DNA of 64,000 nt from Glandiceps talaboti (Eukaryota > Hemichordata > Enteropneusta > Spengelidae). The stretch lies in the NCBI RefSeq assembly GCF_964340395.1, contig NC_135567.1, positions 19,463,806 through 19,527,805 on the forward strand, in the 5' to 3' direction. The position numbers were made by a program, and so were the translations under genes. Below the pieces are notes generated by a model. It searched no databases and was not told the DNA's origin. It saw nothing but the letters and a program-made list of their open reading frames with translations. This document shows positions 1 through 13,200 of this stretch, piece by piece (positions within the stretch are counted from its first letter, which is position 1; each line of letters starts with the position of its first letter).

Positions 1-173
1 TAATAAGATTATATGCCAATGTGCTACACCACTGATGCACAAGAATTTATTGTTACACCCCAAATGTGGTCATCCTGCACTACACATGATCAGTATGCCT
101 GCCTGCATGTCTGTTACATCAATTTGATATGCCACTGACAACAAATTCTTGCTACATACCAAGTAGGGAACTT

Positions 174-403
174 GCAAACCCGTCATGTTGAATGTTGCAT
201 CATGGGAAATGTGATCATAAATACTAATCAAATAGCATTGTAAACAATATTGTTACATTGTTTATAACCAGGAATGATAGTCACCCTGATCTATGTGGGA
301 GGTTTATTTTATCAGTAGCTCCAGATTAGGTATTACGATAACCACAGATAATCCCATAGTCCTTTGCGTCTGAGCATGCTCAGTTTGGATTGCAAGTTCC
401 CTA
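174..403. mobile_element. Miniature inverted-repeat element, family D, copy 1
   Basis: About 230 bp with ends TAGGGAACTTGCAA and TTGCAAGTTCCCTA. Interior landmarks are CATCATGGGAAATGTGAT and CTGAGCATGCTCAG. Two other copies are at 10664-10908 and 33113-33334. No coding capacity, so presumably a non-autonomous DNA transposon. It lies in Gq intron 4. Confidence 0.8.
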
Positions 404-580
404 TTAGGTAATCCCCTTAACCCATAATATGAGATTAATGTGTCTCCTCTATTTCGATTTACCACCGATGCACAGAATTTATTGGATTTAGAATGTTTAG
501 ACTCTTATTTTGAGTGGAACTGAAATAGAAGTGCATTGTTGTGACGAAGAACAAATTCCATCCACTTTGGACAAATGTGA

Positions 581-771
581 ATATGAATATGAATGTGACT
601 ATGAATGTGAATATGAATATGACTATGAATGTGAATATGAATATGAATGTGAATGTGACTATGAATGTGAATATGAATGTGACTATGAATATGAATATGA
701 ATGTGAATGTGACTATGAATGTGAATATGAATATGAATGTGAATATGAATATGAATGTGAATATGAATATG
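581..771 (+). repeat. Hexanucleotide (GAATRT)n array
   Basis: Uninterrupted 6-bp-based repeat of GAATAT/GAATGT with some GACTAT units. Reading frames across it are open on both strands only because the unit is divisible by three. It abuts the family B element at 774. Confidence 0.9.
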
Positions 772-773
772 GG

Positions 774-942
774 CAGTGTGCCCTCTAAGCCAATTTTACT
801 TGCTACTGACGCACACAATTTGTAGTGACACCAAAATTTGATGTTCCCCTATCTCTTATATGTACTGACTCACAAGAAATGCCAGTTTTTATCATTTTGA
901 CACACAACAACAAAAATTTGGCTATCATTAGAGAGAACACTG
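774..942. mobile_element. Miniature inverted-repeat element, family B
   Basis: 169 bp with terminal inverted repeats CAGTGTGCCCTCTAA and TTAGAGAGAACACTG. Related copies are at 20501-20897, 36465-37069, 54981-55249 and 62174-62340. No open reading frame of note. Confidence 0.8.
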
Positions 943-1020
943 AATAAATATGAGGTATGGATTAAGTGTGGTTTTTGGTGTTGTAAAACAAGACTTAAAT
1001 TTGACCGATTCCTTCCTTAC

Positions 1021-1149
1021 CTAAAAATAACTGTCTCCAGTTCAAAGGGATATTCAATAATACCAGTCGTCGGCACTCTTACTCTTAATACGTCCTGCTC
1101 CGTTGGTACGTAATCTGGATTCGATATGCGATCTAACTCAGTAAGATAA
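1021..1149 (-). CDS. GNAQ: Gq alpha coding exon 4 (switch I)
   Basis: 129 nt between acceptor TTTTGCAG and donor AG|GTAAGG. It encodes [20 protein letters not shown] followed by [15 protein letters not shown] and ELETVIF, with the last Arg codon split. It is too short and intron-bounded to stand out as an open reading frame. It was recognised by translating the minus strand between splice sites. Confidence 0.95.
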
Positions 1150-1168
1150 CTGCAAAACAAACAAAATA

Positions 1169-1202
<34 letters not shown>

Positions 1203-4200
1203 GTCAGTAAATCAATCAATCAAATCTTGTTCCTTTGGTATGTAATCTTGACTTGATATGTGATTCAACAATCAGTCAATAAATGAGCCAGTCTGGTACA
1301 AGGGGTCAAAATATTCAAGGAGTCTGAGAGATGATGTAGTTACACAGTCCTAGTAGACTACCAATTTCAGAAAGTGGAAGCCCAAGGATGGTGGTGATCT
1401 GTACTCCAATATTCCTGAACTGAAATCTGATTTCCTCTATTGGAAATAGTTGTATTATTAAAATACTTTCGTGTCCATAAAATTTCCATCCTCATCACAT
1501 AACCAGTGGTAGCCTGAGTAGGCTACCAGCTGCAAATTATGGTAGCCCCATGACAAGAATCGGTAGTCTGTGGACATGGGACTGACAAGAATTGGTAGTC
1601 TGTGGACATGGGACTGACAAGAATTGGTAGTCTGTGGACATGGGACTATGGTAGCCCCATGACAAGAATTGGTAGTCTGTGGGCATGGGACTATGATAGC
1701 CCCATGACAAGAATTGGTAGTCTGTGGACATGGTACTATGATAGCCCCATGACAAGAATTGGTAGTCTGTGGACATGGGACTATGGTAGCCCCATGACAT
1801 GAATTGGTAGGCTGTGGACATGGGACTATGGTAGCCCCATGACAAGAATTGGTAGTCTGTGGACATGGGACTATGGTAGCCCCATGACAAGAATTGGTAG
1901 TCTGTGGACATGGGACTATGATAGCCCCATGACAAGAATTGGTAGTCTGTGGACATGGGACTATGATAGCCCCATGACAAGAATTGGTAGTCTGTGGACA
2001 TGGGACTATGGTAGCCCCATGACAAGAATTGGTAGTCTGTGGACATGGGACTATGGTAGCCCCATGACAAGAATTGGTAGTCTGTGGACATGGGACTATG
2101 GTAGCCCCATGACAAGAATTGGTAGTCTGTGGACATGGGACTATGGTAGCCCCATGACATGAATTGGTAGTCTGTGGACATGGGACTATGGTAGCCCCAT
2201 GACAAGAATTGGTAGTCTGTGGACATGGGACTATGGTAGCCCCATGACAAGAATTGGTAGTCTGTGGACATGGGACTGACAAGAATGGGTAGTCTGTGGA
2301 CATGGGACTGACAAGAATTGGTAGTCTGTGGACATGGGACTGACAAGAATTGGTAGTCTGTGGACATGGGACTGACAAGAATTGGTAGCCTGTGGACATG
2401 GGACTATGGTAGCCCCATAACAAGAATTGGTAGTCTGTGGACATGGGACTGACAAGAATTGGTAGTCTGTGGACATGGGACTGACAAGAATTGGTAGTCT
2501 GTGGACATGGGACTGACAAGAATTGGTAGTCTGTGGACATGGGACTGACAAGAATTGGTAGTCTGTGGACATGGGACTATGGTAGCCCCATGACAAGAAT
2601 TGGTAGTCTGTGGACAAGAATTGGTAGTCTGTGGACATGGGACTATGATAGCCCCATGACAAGAATTGGTAGTCTGTGGACATGGGACTACTGTTAATTT
2701 GGAGCCCTGCAGTACTACAGACAAACATAAAATGTCATGAAAAACAGGACAACAATAGTACAGGTAGGTATTTGGGAAGAGAAACAGTAAATCTCAAAAT
2801 AGAAGCACTAAATGTATCAATAATAAACAACACAAAAACAAGACCTACATTTTTTCCAGGGTTTTATACAAAACACTACAAAAACATCAACATACCGAAG
2901 GTGTATATCTCAGCTCTGTCACTTTCCAGGGTTTTATACAAAACAACATAAAAACACCAAAAAAACATCAACATATCGAAGGTGTGCAGCTCAGCTCTGT
3001 CATTTTCCAGGGTTTTATACAAAACAACACAAAAACATCAACATATCCAAGGTATCTCTCGGCTCTGTCACTTTTCCAGGGTTTATTTTTTTTCATGTTG
3101 ATTTCGATATCCTTTAGAAAACTTGTGTTATTTATAGCAACACAGTCATCAATGAACAAGGGAAAAAATCCATAATTCAATATTTCACATTGAAAATAAA
3201 GAACTGCCCTAGTTTACCAGGTACTGTGAATGTAATGTGGCACAGTGTGTCCCCGTTGCCATTTTACATAAAATAGCTGACACCTATACAATCAGCATTT
3301 CTGCTAAAATTTCATAACCATGGCAACAGTGAAGGGTAACATTAGTAAATTTAAGATTTATATGTCAATGTTCAACTTTTTGGTTGACAGCATTCCCTTC
3401 AAAAGGCATTGTTAGGTTAATTGAAACATTGACATAATTAGACAACGCCCTCTAAATCAATTAATGTGATTCCTTTGTTTTTATATCCTACAGCTAACCT
3501 TGAAATCTAATGTTAGAAAAAAGTTTGTTTGGTTTCGTTTACCTGCCCCACCTAGTTTTACTTTTTTTACGTATTCAAGAAAAAATAATAAAATCCCCAA
3601 AATTGTGAAATCTTGCAAGAAATTATGGATGCGGAAACTGACATTAACTTAAAAAGGCAATATAAAACTATTCTTCCAATCTGTAATGGCTGTACATCTA
3701 ATGAGAAGAAACCAATAACACAAGAGACCATATGAAAAACAATGGAAAACATAACTACCTGAACTAGACACTCACGTATGAAAAAAATAAACTAAACAAT
3801 CTACCCTTCCCACTTATTCTAAAATTGACCGTAATCGGAACCACATAATTTTTTTTTTGTTAGGCCTAAGGCCAGTTTAATAATTATTGACTTACTCCGT
3901 GCCAAGATTTGGAACAGGAACACCTATGGTGTTGTGTCAGATGTACGTAACAAGCACTCACAAAAGAACAAACAGCAGTAAACGTAACAGCCAAAAAGAA
4001 ATTGTGACGTGTACACTACATCGGATTTTAATCAGATTGAGTCTGTGCGGGATACTTGCATACAGAGACTATTGCCTGGCACTGTTACCCGCTAGAGTAA
4101 TTTCGCTGCACATCTATTCTTCACCTTTTTCCAGTGTGTTATTATTTAATACTTTTGACTTACTATTTTGCTGAATCTGTTAGCTGATACTCCCTCCTTC

Positions 4201-7200
4201 TGTCATAACACTCTTGAATACCAGGATCATTCCATAAATTTTTAATTGCTTCTACATAGTGTGATTCTAACGTCGTCACTGTTTCATGGTCTACACCCCG
4301 TAAAAGGTTTGAGTGTTCCTGTAGTTCCTGTGAAATAAAATACAAATAAGATAGGTCAGACATAGATAGAGGGCGCTATACCATGTCATTAGTAGTCCTG
4401 TAACATAATACAGACACCAGACATAGAGGGCGCTATGCCACGTCATTTGATACTTCCTGTAAAATATCAGTACAATGTGACAAGACCAATGTAGATAGAG
4501 GGCGCTATACTATGTCATTCGACTCCTGTAGAATATCAATACAAATGAGACAAGCCAAACATACATAGAGGGCGCTGTGCTATGGTAACTCCATTAAACA
4601 TTCTTGAAACATACAAAATACAAGAGGGCACACTGTGTTGTAGTCTAACATTTGCGATTGCTTGGAATTAGTCACATGACAAGATACAGAGACTTAGCAT
4701 TGACTTTTTATCACAAGAGGGCGCTATACTATTGCAATTCAAGTATTTCTGTTATTAGACATGGAATACACAAGCAGGCGCTGTACGTATGATCAGTCAT
4801 TTGTGAGTTTTTCTTGAGGTTAGTTAGTCACATAATGACAAGATCCAGACTTAACATTGGCTGTTTTTAACACAAGAGGGCACTGTGCTATGTCAGTCAT
4901 TTGTGAGTTTAGTTAGTCACATGACAAGATACAGAGTCTTAACATTGGCTGTTTTTAACACAAGAGGGCGCTGTGCTAAGGTCACGGACAAATCAAATTC
5001 TATTGTTCCCACACTCACTAAAACTTTCATTAATTAAGAACCAATTAGACCTGACTATGCAAATAAATATATCAATCATTGAATCAACACTGTATTAGCC
5101 ATCGAATGGATAAAGTCAAAGAATCAATAAAAATATTATACTAAAATTTACAAAATTGACAACACTACAGTGCCTTGTTATAGTGTAGGTAATTGGAGTC
5201 GTAACCCAGTAAGTTCCTCTACATTCAAAAAGGAGATACTGAGGTTTTGAAGGTTAGAAACCATGGTTACAGAAAGTATGTAAGTGGGTAACATTTACCA
5301 CAGTTGCCTAGTCATTATACCAGGTTCCCTATCACTGTTTTTGTTAAGGGTGGTATTAAAGTAGGTAAAATCTACCACAGTTCCCCAGTCATTTTACCAG
5401 GGTTCTCTACCAGTGTTTTTATTAAGAGTGGTAAGTACCGTAGGTAAAATTTACCACAGTTGCCTAGTCATTATACTACGGTTCCCTATCACTGTTTTTG
5501 GGTGGTAAGTAGGTAAAATTTACCACAGTTGCCCAGTCATTTTACCAGGGTTCTCTACCAGTGTTTTTGGGTGGTAAGTAGGTAAAATTTACCACAGTCA
5601 TTTTACCAGGGTTTTACTCTGGGAAATTATAATTTCAGTAAGGAATCCATAATTATATGCATATTGATCAAACTGTGGTACATAGAAACATGTTGGGGTC
5701 ATGTTAAGTCAATTTCAGTAACAACACCTCATTTACATATTCCATTCACATGTCCCTGTCTGGGTTTAACTTCTATAGCTAACAGAATGAGTACAGATAA
5801 ACATACGCAGATAGTATTTATTTATTTTTTGCATAAATTTATGTGACTGCATAAAAACACAAGATTTAGCACAAATAAAAACACTGCAGGAACTGCAAGT
5901 GTATATCCATAAGGGATTCATACTTGTATCCTTAACAAAATTATGATACAAGGTATGAAAAACCTTTGTAAATTTTACCAGATTTTCCCTCGAGTTCCAA
6001 CCTCAGGAAAATTACTGTCAGTAAAATCCTGTTGTGAGTCTTATATAAACACATCTTATGAAACTACGCTTACACAACTATTCCAGTTTTCAGAGAAGAA
6101 AGAAGTGTCTTTCCTCTTAGCACCACTTCATTGATGTGACACCCACAGATGTGTTAGATGTCGGGACTCACAACTATATTAATGAATACAAAGTAGGAAA
6201 TCTATTACAGATAATTAAGTGCCAACGCTACGTTTTCTTTTATATAAATCTGTACACTTCAAACATCAACTGGAAGGTGGTCTCTTCGCAAAACAATTAA
6301 AAGCTAGGGTGGCCAGGTACTGTGTATAAAATCAATTTGGATTCTTGGCCAGGCAATGTGTATACTTATCCAATTTGAAATTAGCCGAGTAACATAAATG
6401 GTAACACTACAACATAATTTGTTTGTAAATGGTAAAATTATAACATAATTTGTTTGTAAATGGTAACATTGTAACATAATTTGTTTGTAAATGGTAACAT
6501 TGTAACATAATTTGTTTGCAAATGGTAACATTATAGTATCATGTTTGTAAATGGTAACATTGTAATATAATTTGTTTGTAAATGGTAACATTGTAACATA
6601 ATTTGTTGCAAATGGTAACATTATAACAATTTGTTTGTAAATGGTAACATTGTAACATGATTTGTTTGTAAATGGTAACATTATAACATAATTCGTTTGT
6701 AAATGGTAACGCTGTAACACAGTTTGTTTGTAAATGGTAACATTGTAACATAGTTTGTTATAAATGGTAACATTATAACATAATTTGTCAGTTGATATTA
6801 ATTTTATCAAACCAAGATCCACACTGGTAAGAGAAAAGTTATTTAACTATCGGCCACTGACAAACCATTGAAACTGGTTCCCTATTTTATATGTCCAATC
6901 ACAAAATGTCTTATTTAGGTATAGGTTCCAGTCAGATACTATCTAGCCTAAGAAAGGCTATCATTGGAGAATGAAATTCTCCTCGATAGAAAAAGTATAC
7001 ATCACGCTGGAACATACTGCATATTAGTTATCTGTGAACAACATAAGCCAGTGCTGCTACTGAAGTGATACCAAGGTCACCTCTAATGAATTCCCTAGCA
7101 GCGTGTTGTCCTTGGACATACACCAGTTTACTAAGTTCCCTAGCAGTGTGTCCTTAGATACAGTTTCTTACAACCCCCAAAAATTTGGTATCAATTTAAA

Positions 7201-10200
7201 ACTTCTCACAGCATCAGGAAATTCTGGACACAAACACCAATTTTTTGCTAACAGCTTGTCAGTATAATCATAGGGCAATACACACTACACCTCAGGTTTT
7301 TTAACCAGGAGGGCATCCTGTGTTATTTTTTTACTGTACCAGCACAACTCAAATATTAGTATAACATCTGGAAATCCGTGAACTCTACTGAGGTCATCAA
7401 TTATTTGTTTTTTTTACTTTTTACTGGGATTCATAACCAAATTGGGTATATGGTAATGTAATTGGATATTTTAAAGTACACTGTGCATCTGTAACTTTTT
7501 GTCCTGGTTTTTTGGGTTTGTTTTTTTGGTTTTTTTTTCTGTGTACGCAATCTTGCAACAGGTTCCATTGGGAGAACAGTGCTAATGCACTGAAATGGTG
7601 TCTGCATATGAAAGATTAATAAATAAATAAATAAATAAATGGGTATACGGTATAGGAATCTATAAACTCTTTTGATATCAGGTTTTTGGGGTTTTCTACA
7701 AAAATGAAATGTACCAAGGATTCACAACCAAAATATTAGTAAAAGATCAGGAAATGCGTGAACTCTGAGGTCATAAATTATTTTTTTAATTTTTCATCAG
7801 GGATTCACAACATAAATATTAGTAAAAAAATATAGAAATCTGCAAGTTTTACCCGATTTTTGTTAGAAATCTGTTCTACATAAATGGACCATACGGCAAT
7901 ATAAATGTTACAGTTCATTGATATAGGTCTGTAACCATGGATACCAGTCTACATTATCTCTGTATGCAAATACCAATAGGTTAAATCTACCTAGTTGGAT
8001 GTTTGCGTTACATTTTGTCAAATCCCTAGATTTTATTTAGTCTACACATACCAATTTCTGATGATCATATGTTTTTAATAAGTTGGAATGAGACTAAGTC
8101 ATTGCCCATTCATTAAGTTAGTCTTCCTGCTACTGGGGGAGGAGGTATTTGTTTGTTCACAGGGTGGGGAGGTGGGAGTATTTCTTCACAGGGTGGGAGC
8201 ATTTGTTCACAGGGTGGAGGGTGGGAGTATTTGATTGTTCACAGGGTGGGGAGGTGGGAGTATTTGTTTGTTCACAGGGTGGGGAGGTAGGAGTATTTGT
8301 TCACAGGGTAGGGCAGTGGGAGTATTTGTTCACTGGGTGGGGAGGTAGGAGTATTTGTTTGTTCACAGGGTGGGGGAGGTGGGAGTATTTTTTCACCGGG
8401 TGGGAGAATTTGTTTGTTCACAGGGTGGGAGGTGGGCGTATTTGTACATAGAGTGGGAGGAGGTGGAAGGTGGGGGTATTTGTCTGTACACAGGTTGGGG
8501 ATGGGAGGGGGTGGGGGATGCATTTAACTAGAAGCATGATTAAGTTCAAGTTCAGATCTCAGACTAAATCTTCATTTGTATAGTAATCAAATGATATACA
8601 CAGGTTATAACACCCCAGCAGTTCAAAGTATTTTATCACCACCTCGTCACCAGGTGTAATTTATCATTTTCATGGAAATTCTCAACCAAGACAAATCGAA
8701 AGCTCAATGCTAAAAATATCTGAACTGCTTGTGTGTTATATATAACATGTGTAAGGAAAATGTTGGGTAACACGCTTGTCAGTTAAATGTGGTGGTGTCA
8801 CCATAGTAACTCGGAGCTTGAAATATTAGCTGTAGTCCACAGCACATCAACTAAAACACTGTACCTAGACTACCAAATTAGCAGTAGTCCAGGACACATA
8901 GACTACTAAACATTGTATCTAGACTACCAAATTAGCAGTAGTCCAGGACACATAGACTACTAAACATTGTATCTAGACTACCAAATTAGCAGTAGTCCAG
9001 GACACATAGACTACTAAACATTGTATCTAGACTACCAAATTAGCAGTAGTCCAGGACACATAGACTACTAAACATTGTATCTAGACCACCAAATTAGCAG
9101 TAGTCCAGGACATATAGACTACTAAACATTGTATCTAGACTACCAAATTAGCAGTAGTCCAGGACACATAGACTACTAAACATTGTATCAAGACCACCAA
9201 ATTAGCAGTAGTCCAGGACATATAGACTACTAAACATTGTATCTAGACTACCAAATTAGCAGTAGTTCAGGACACAGACTACTAAACATTGTATCTAGAC
9301 TACCAAATTAGCAGTAGTCCAGGACATATAGACTACTAAACATTGTATCTAGACTACCAAATTAGCAGTAGTTCAGGACACAGACTACTAAACATTGTAT
9401 CTAGACTACCAAATTAGCAGTAGTCCAGGACACATAGACTACTAAACTTATGAAAACTGTACTTGAAACTACTCAGTTGGCGTAATCTGATCTACAAAGC
9501 ATAACAGTTAAATTCAAACACAGTAAAACTACATAATTGTATAAATTTGGAACACATGTGTGTGTCCTAGGACTTAGAGAAGTAAGCAATGCCTGTGATT
9601 GTCAGTAAAAACAACACTTGACCTCTGTTGACCTTTGGGGTCCTAAATTAGGACCGGAAGGATCGGAAATACATTAACAATTGTTTCCTGTGGCAGATCA
9701 CTTGGTAACAACACATCCCATTTATTAACATATAAATATAGTATACACTTTTACTATGACCTTGGATACTTCCCTTGTCTGCTGTTATTTATAAGTTCTC
9801 TCTGAAACTAGCTCTGGCTACATATGCTGTGGGGTTTCGACTTGTCGTCTCCCCTCCGCTATGGTTCTTCCCTATTTCAAATAGCAAGACTGCATACAGA
9901 TGTCATTTACAGTTTAATTGAATAGTTCGATCTGAGGTGACATTGAAAGGGTCAGAGTTAGAGTAGAGGTGAAACGTTGTAACAGAAGGGCGGTCACATT
10001 GAAAGAGTCCAAGCGTAAAAATGAAAATCAAGTGTTCTAAGAGTTAAAATGGCGGTCACATTGAAAGGGTTAAAGAGTAAGAGTAGAGGTCAAATGTTGT
10101 AAGAGTCAGAAAGGAGGTCACGCGGAAAGAGTCAACGAGAAAAAATGGGGTCAAAAGTCGGCAGAGTTAAGACTTGAGGTCACATTGCCAGACACTGATT

Positions 10201-13200
10201 TACATATACACATAGTGGGATACACACGACTTGAGTCTTGTTATGCCTTCATGAACTCTTGCTATGTCAAAGGTCAAGCTGGCATGGCCTTGCCCTACAG
10301 TTAGTTGTCAGAGCTAGAATCTAGAATGGTAGAGGCAGCTCAGTGTTTCTGTTAAGGGGTAACCCTGGTAACAGAAAGGGGGAAATATGGTAAAACAGGG
10401 ATAGCTCCTCGATTATACCAAACCGTAGTTTTGGTTGGAACGACCGGTAAAATGTCAAGGGAACTCGGGTAGATTTTAGATACTTATCACCTTCAACAAA
10501 AACATTGAAGCTAATTAACATGTCAGGTCAAAGGTCATACAAACTGAATTACAGCAAATTGCCTGTCATTGCATTTGTGAACGTTCATTTAGTTTAGGAG
10601 AGGGGTAGGGGTTATGGTCTACATGAACTAAATTCAATTATTGAGTTTGTGTGACATTGTGTATAGGAAACTTGCAATCCAGACTGAGCATGCTCAGACA
10701 CTAAGAACTATGGGATTATCTGTGGTTATCATAATTCCTAATCTGGAACTACTGATAAAAATTAACCTCCCACAATGGTCAGGGTGACTATGAATTGATC
10801 ATTTGTGGTTACAATGTATCAATATTGTTTATAATGCTAATTGATTGGTATTTATTATCACATTTCCCATGATGCAACATTCAACATGGCCGGTTTGCAA
10901 GTTCCCTACTGTCCTAAGTGATATGCTTTTTTTATAAGTGACAGCTACACCCATGACAAATAATTATCAATAAATAACTTACTTACTTAACCAACTATAC
11001 ACACTAGTGGTTAGTGGATTTTAACTTGGCAACCAATGCATTGATGTGATATTTAGAAAAGACCAGCTGTCTGGGTCGCCTAGAGGCTTGGCTATCTGAC
11101 TTGAAAATGTCAATCAACAGATATTACCAAGTCATTACGGTGAGTCAGATACGCCAGTCTCTTGGTTACAGGCCGAGTGGTACTGCTAGGGTTTTGTAAC
11201 CATGGTAACCTGTTATGTAGTGGTAGTGTTTTTGCTTAGGTTGGGGAACCCCGGTAACAGAAAGGGGTAAATATGGCAATGTTTCCCATAGAGTCTATCT
11301 TGGTAATTTTGTTAAGCAACCCAGGTAAAATGACATGGGAACCCAAGTAACAGAAAGGGGTAAAAATGGCAATTTTATATTGTCTTTTTCAGTTGGCATC
11401 TGTTTCAGTATCTATTTCTGGCAAGACTTGACAGTTTTCGCGATTTTCTTATTTTTTCTCGAATATGTAAAAGAAGGGTTTAGGGTTGGCATGAAAAACT
11501 AGGTGGGGTCGGGTAACCGGAACCAAACAACTTGTTTTATTTGGCCTTATGACCCTTAGCAAAAACAATGTGGAACCTGTGACTTTGATGTGCTTATTTC
11601 AATATACTACACAAATCAAGCACTCCTTAGATCACTAGTATTTCTTTGGCTGATTGATTGATTGATTTTATTTGGCAAAAAAATATTCGGAAAACCACAA
11701 ACTAAAATGGATATACAATATGACAACTATCACATTCACAGGAAAGACAAAACAGATATATCACTGAATACTTTTGCCGAGGATGACACAGAGAAGTTTT
11801 ATCAACTTATTTTTATTGTGGTCCTCGCACATAATATATCACACAAAGTATTAGAAGAGCGATGAAAAACAATACAGAACTGACAAAATATACTGAAAAA
11901 GACAAAAACTGACCCAACTACATCTGGATGAAAATGAAAGTAGAATGAGGCCAGACTATCGGAAATAAATAAACCCACTTTCTTATAATTCAGATAATTT
12001 CTCGGCTGAAGAAAAATATTGGGAGTAAGTTATTTAAATGCCTGATTCATGATAAAATCTAAAAACCAAGTATGATTCATATCAATTGCATTGCTTTCTC
12101 AAATTACAGCAACGGTATGCAAGAATATTACCAAGAAATGTTGTTACACATGAGTTATCATCACGACTTGCCAATAATTTAACAACACATACATGAATGA
12201 ATGAGTTCGAGCAAAAAATATGGGTTTTATAGTCTGGTTGTTCAACGACAAGACAATGTATGTTTATGTCATCGGTTCTGCTGGTCTTGCCACATATATG
12301 TTATCCACACAATAGTTTGCAAGGATGTGACTAATTTGCATATTGATTTACATATAGTGAACATGGTAATTTGCATATCGGTTTGCATTGTGACCAGTAT
12401 ATAAATATGCATGTCTTCAATGCTGGAACAAACTCTGACATGTTTATTTTAACATGTACACACATGTATATTGAGGGTCAGCCATTTCTCTTCATGTGAA
12501 AATATCATTACAGTATATTGTTGTCATTTTAACCCTTTTACCACGAGAACCCGGTATACCGGGACGCGCTAGGGCGCCCACGAGAACCCGGTATACCGGG
12601 ACGCCAAAGTTCATTCACCTTCATCGCCGTAAAACTGTTCAACGGCAGCTATTGCTGCAAAATTTGCTGCCATAACTAGTTCCACACATGCGTATTAGCC
12701 TTGTTTATCTATACTGCCATTTTGAATGCGTGACAGTGAACGGTAACCGAGTACGGCCCAAAAAACGAGCGATCGTAATTTTTATGTGCGTTTTTCGCCA
12801 ACAAAATCGAATTTAAACATGGCGGAGGTAATTAACGGCTCCCATAGCATGGTCTACGATAGAAATTATGGCACTGTCCTTGGATATTTCGACAGAATTT
12901 GACTCGAAATACATCGTTGAATAGAAGTGTTTAGCTATGGGAACACATTGTACTCGTGTGTAAGCATCAAATTCCCGCTTCAGTCTATTTGAGCTGCCGG
13001 CAGCAATTTACGTCTGAATTTTTGAATGTCGGCAAATTTACGCAATCTTGTGACCGGTACCGACGCCCATACTAACGTCTTGGTTGTAATTTTTGGCTAT
13101 AAAATGGATTATTTTGGTTTTATTTCTTTTTGTTACGGCTCAATAATGACTTGTAGTAATACAAACTCACTGTGTACGGGTCAGTGGAGGGAAACTTGTG

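Noticed and set aside
1458-2540. 360-codon minus-strand frame (repeated STDYQFLSV / CPQTTNSC)
   Set aside because: Lies wholly in the 45/32-bp minisatellite; frames are open because the main unit is divisible by three. No start context, no splice logic, no non-repeat part.
8866-9452. CRISPR-like appearance of regularly spaced repeats
   Set aside because: Units are contiguous with no unique spacers, and the DNA is eukaryotic with introns. This is a minisatellite.
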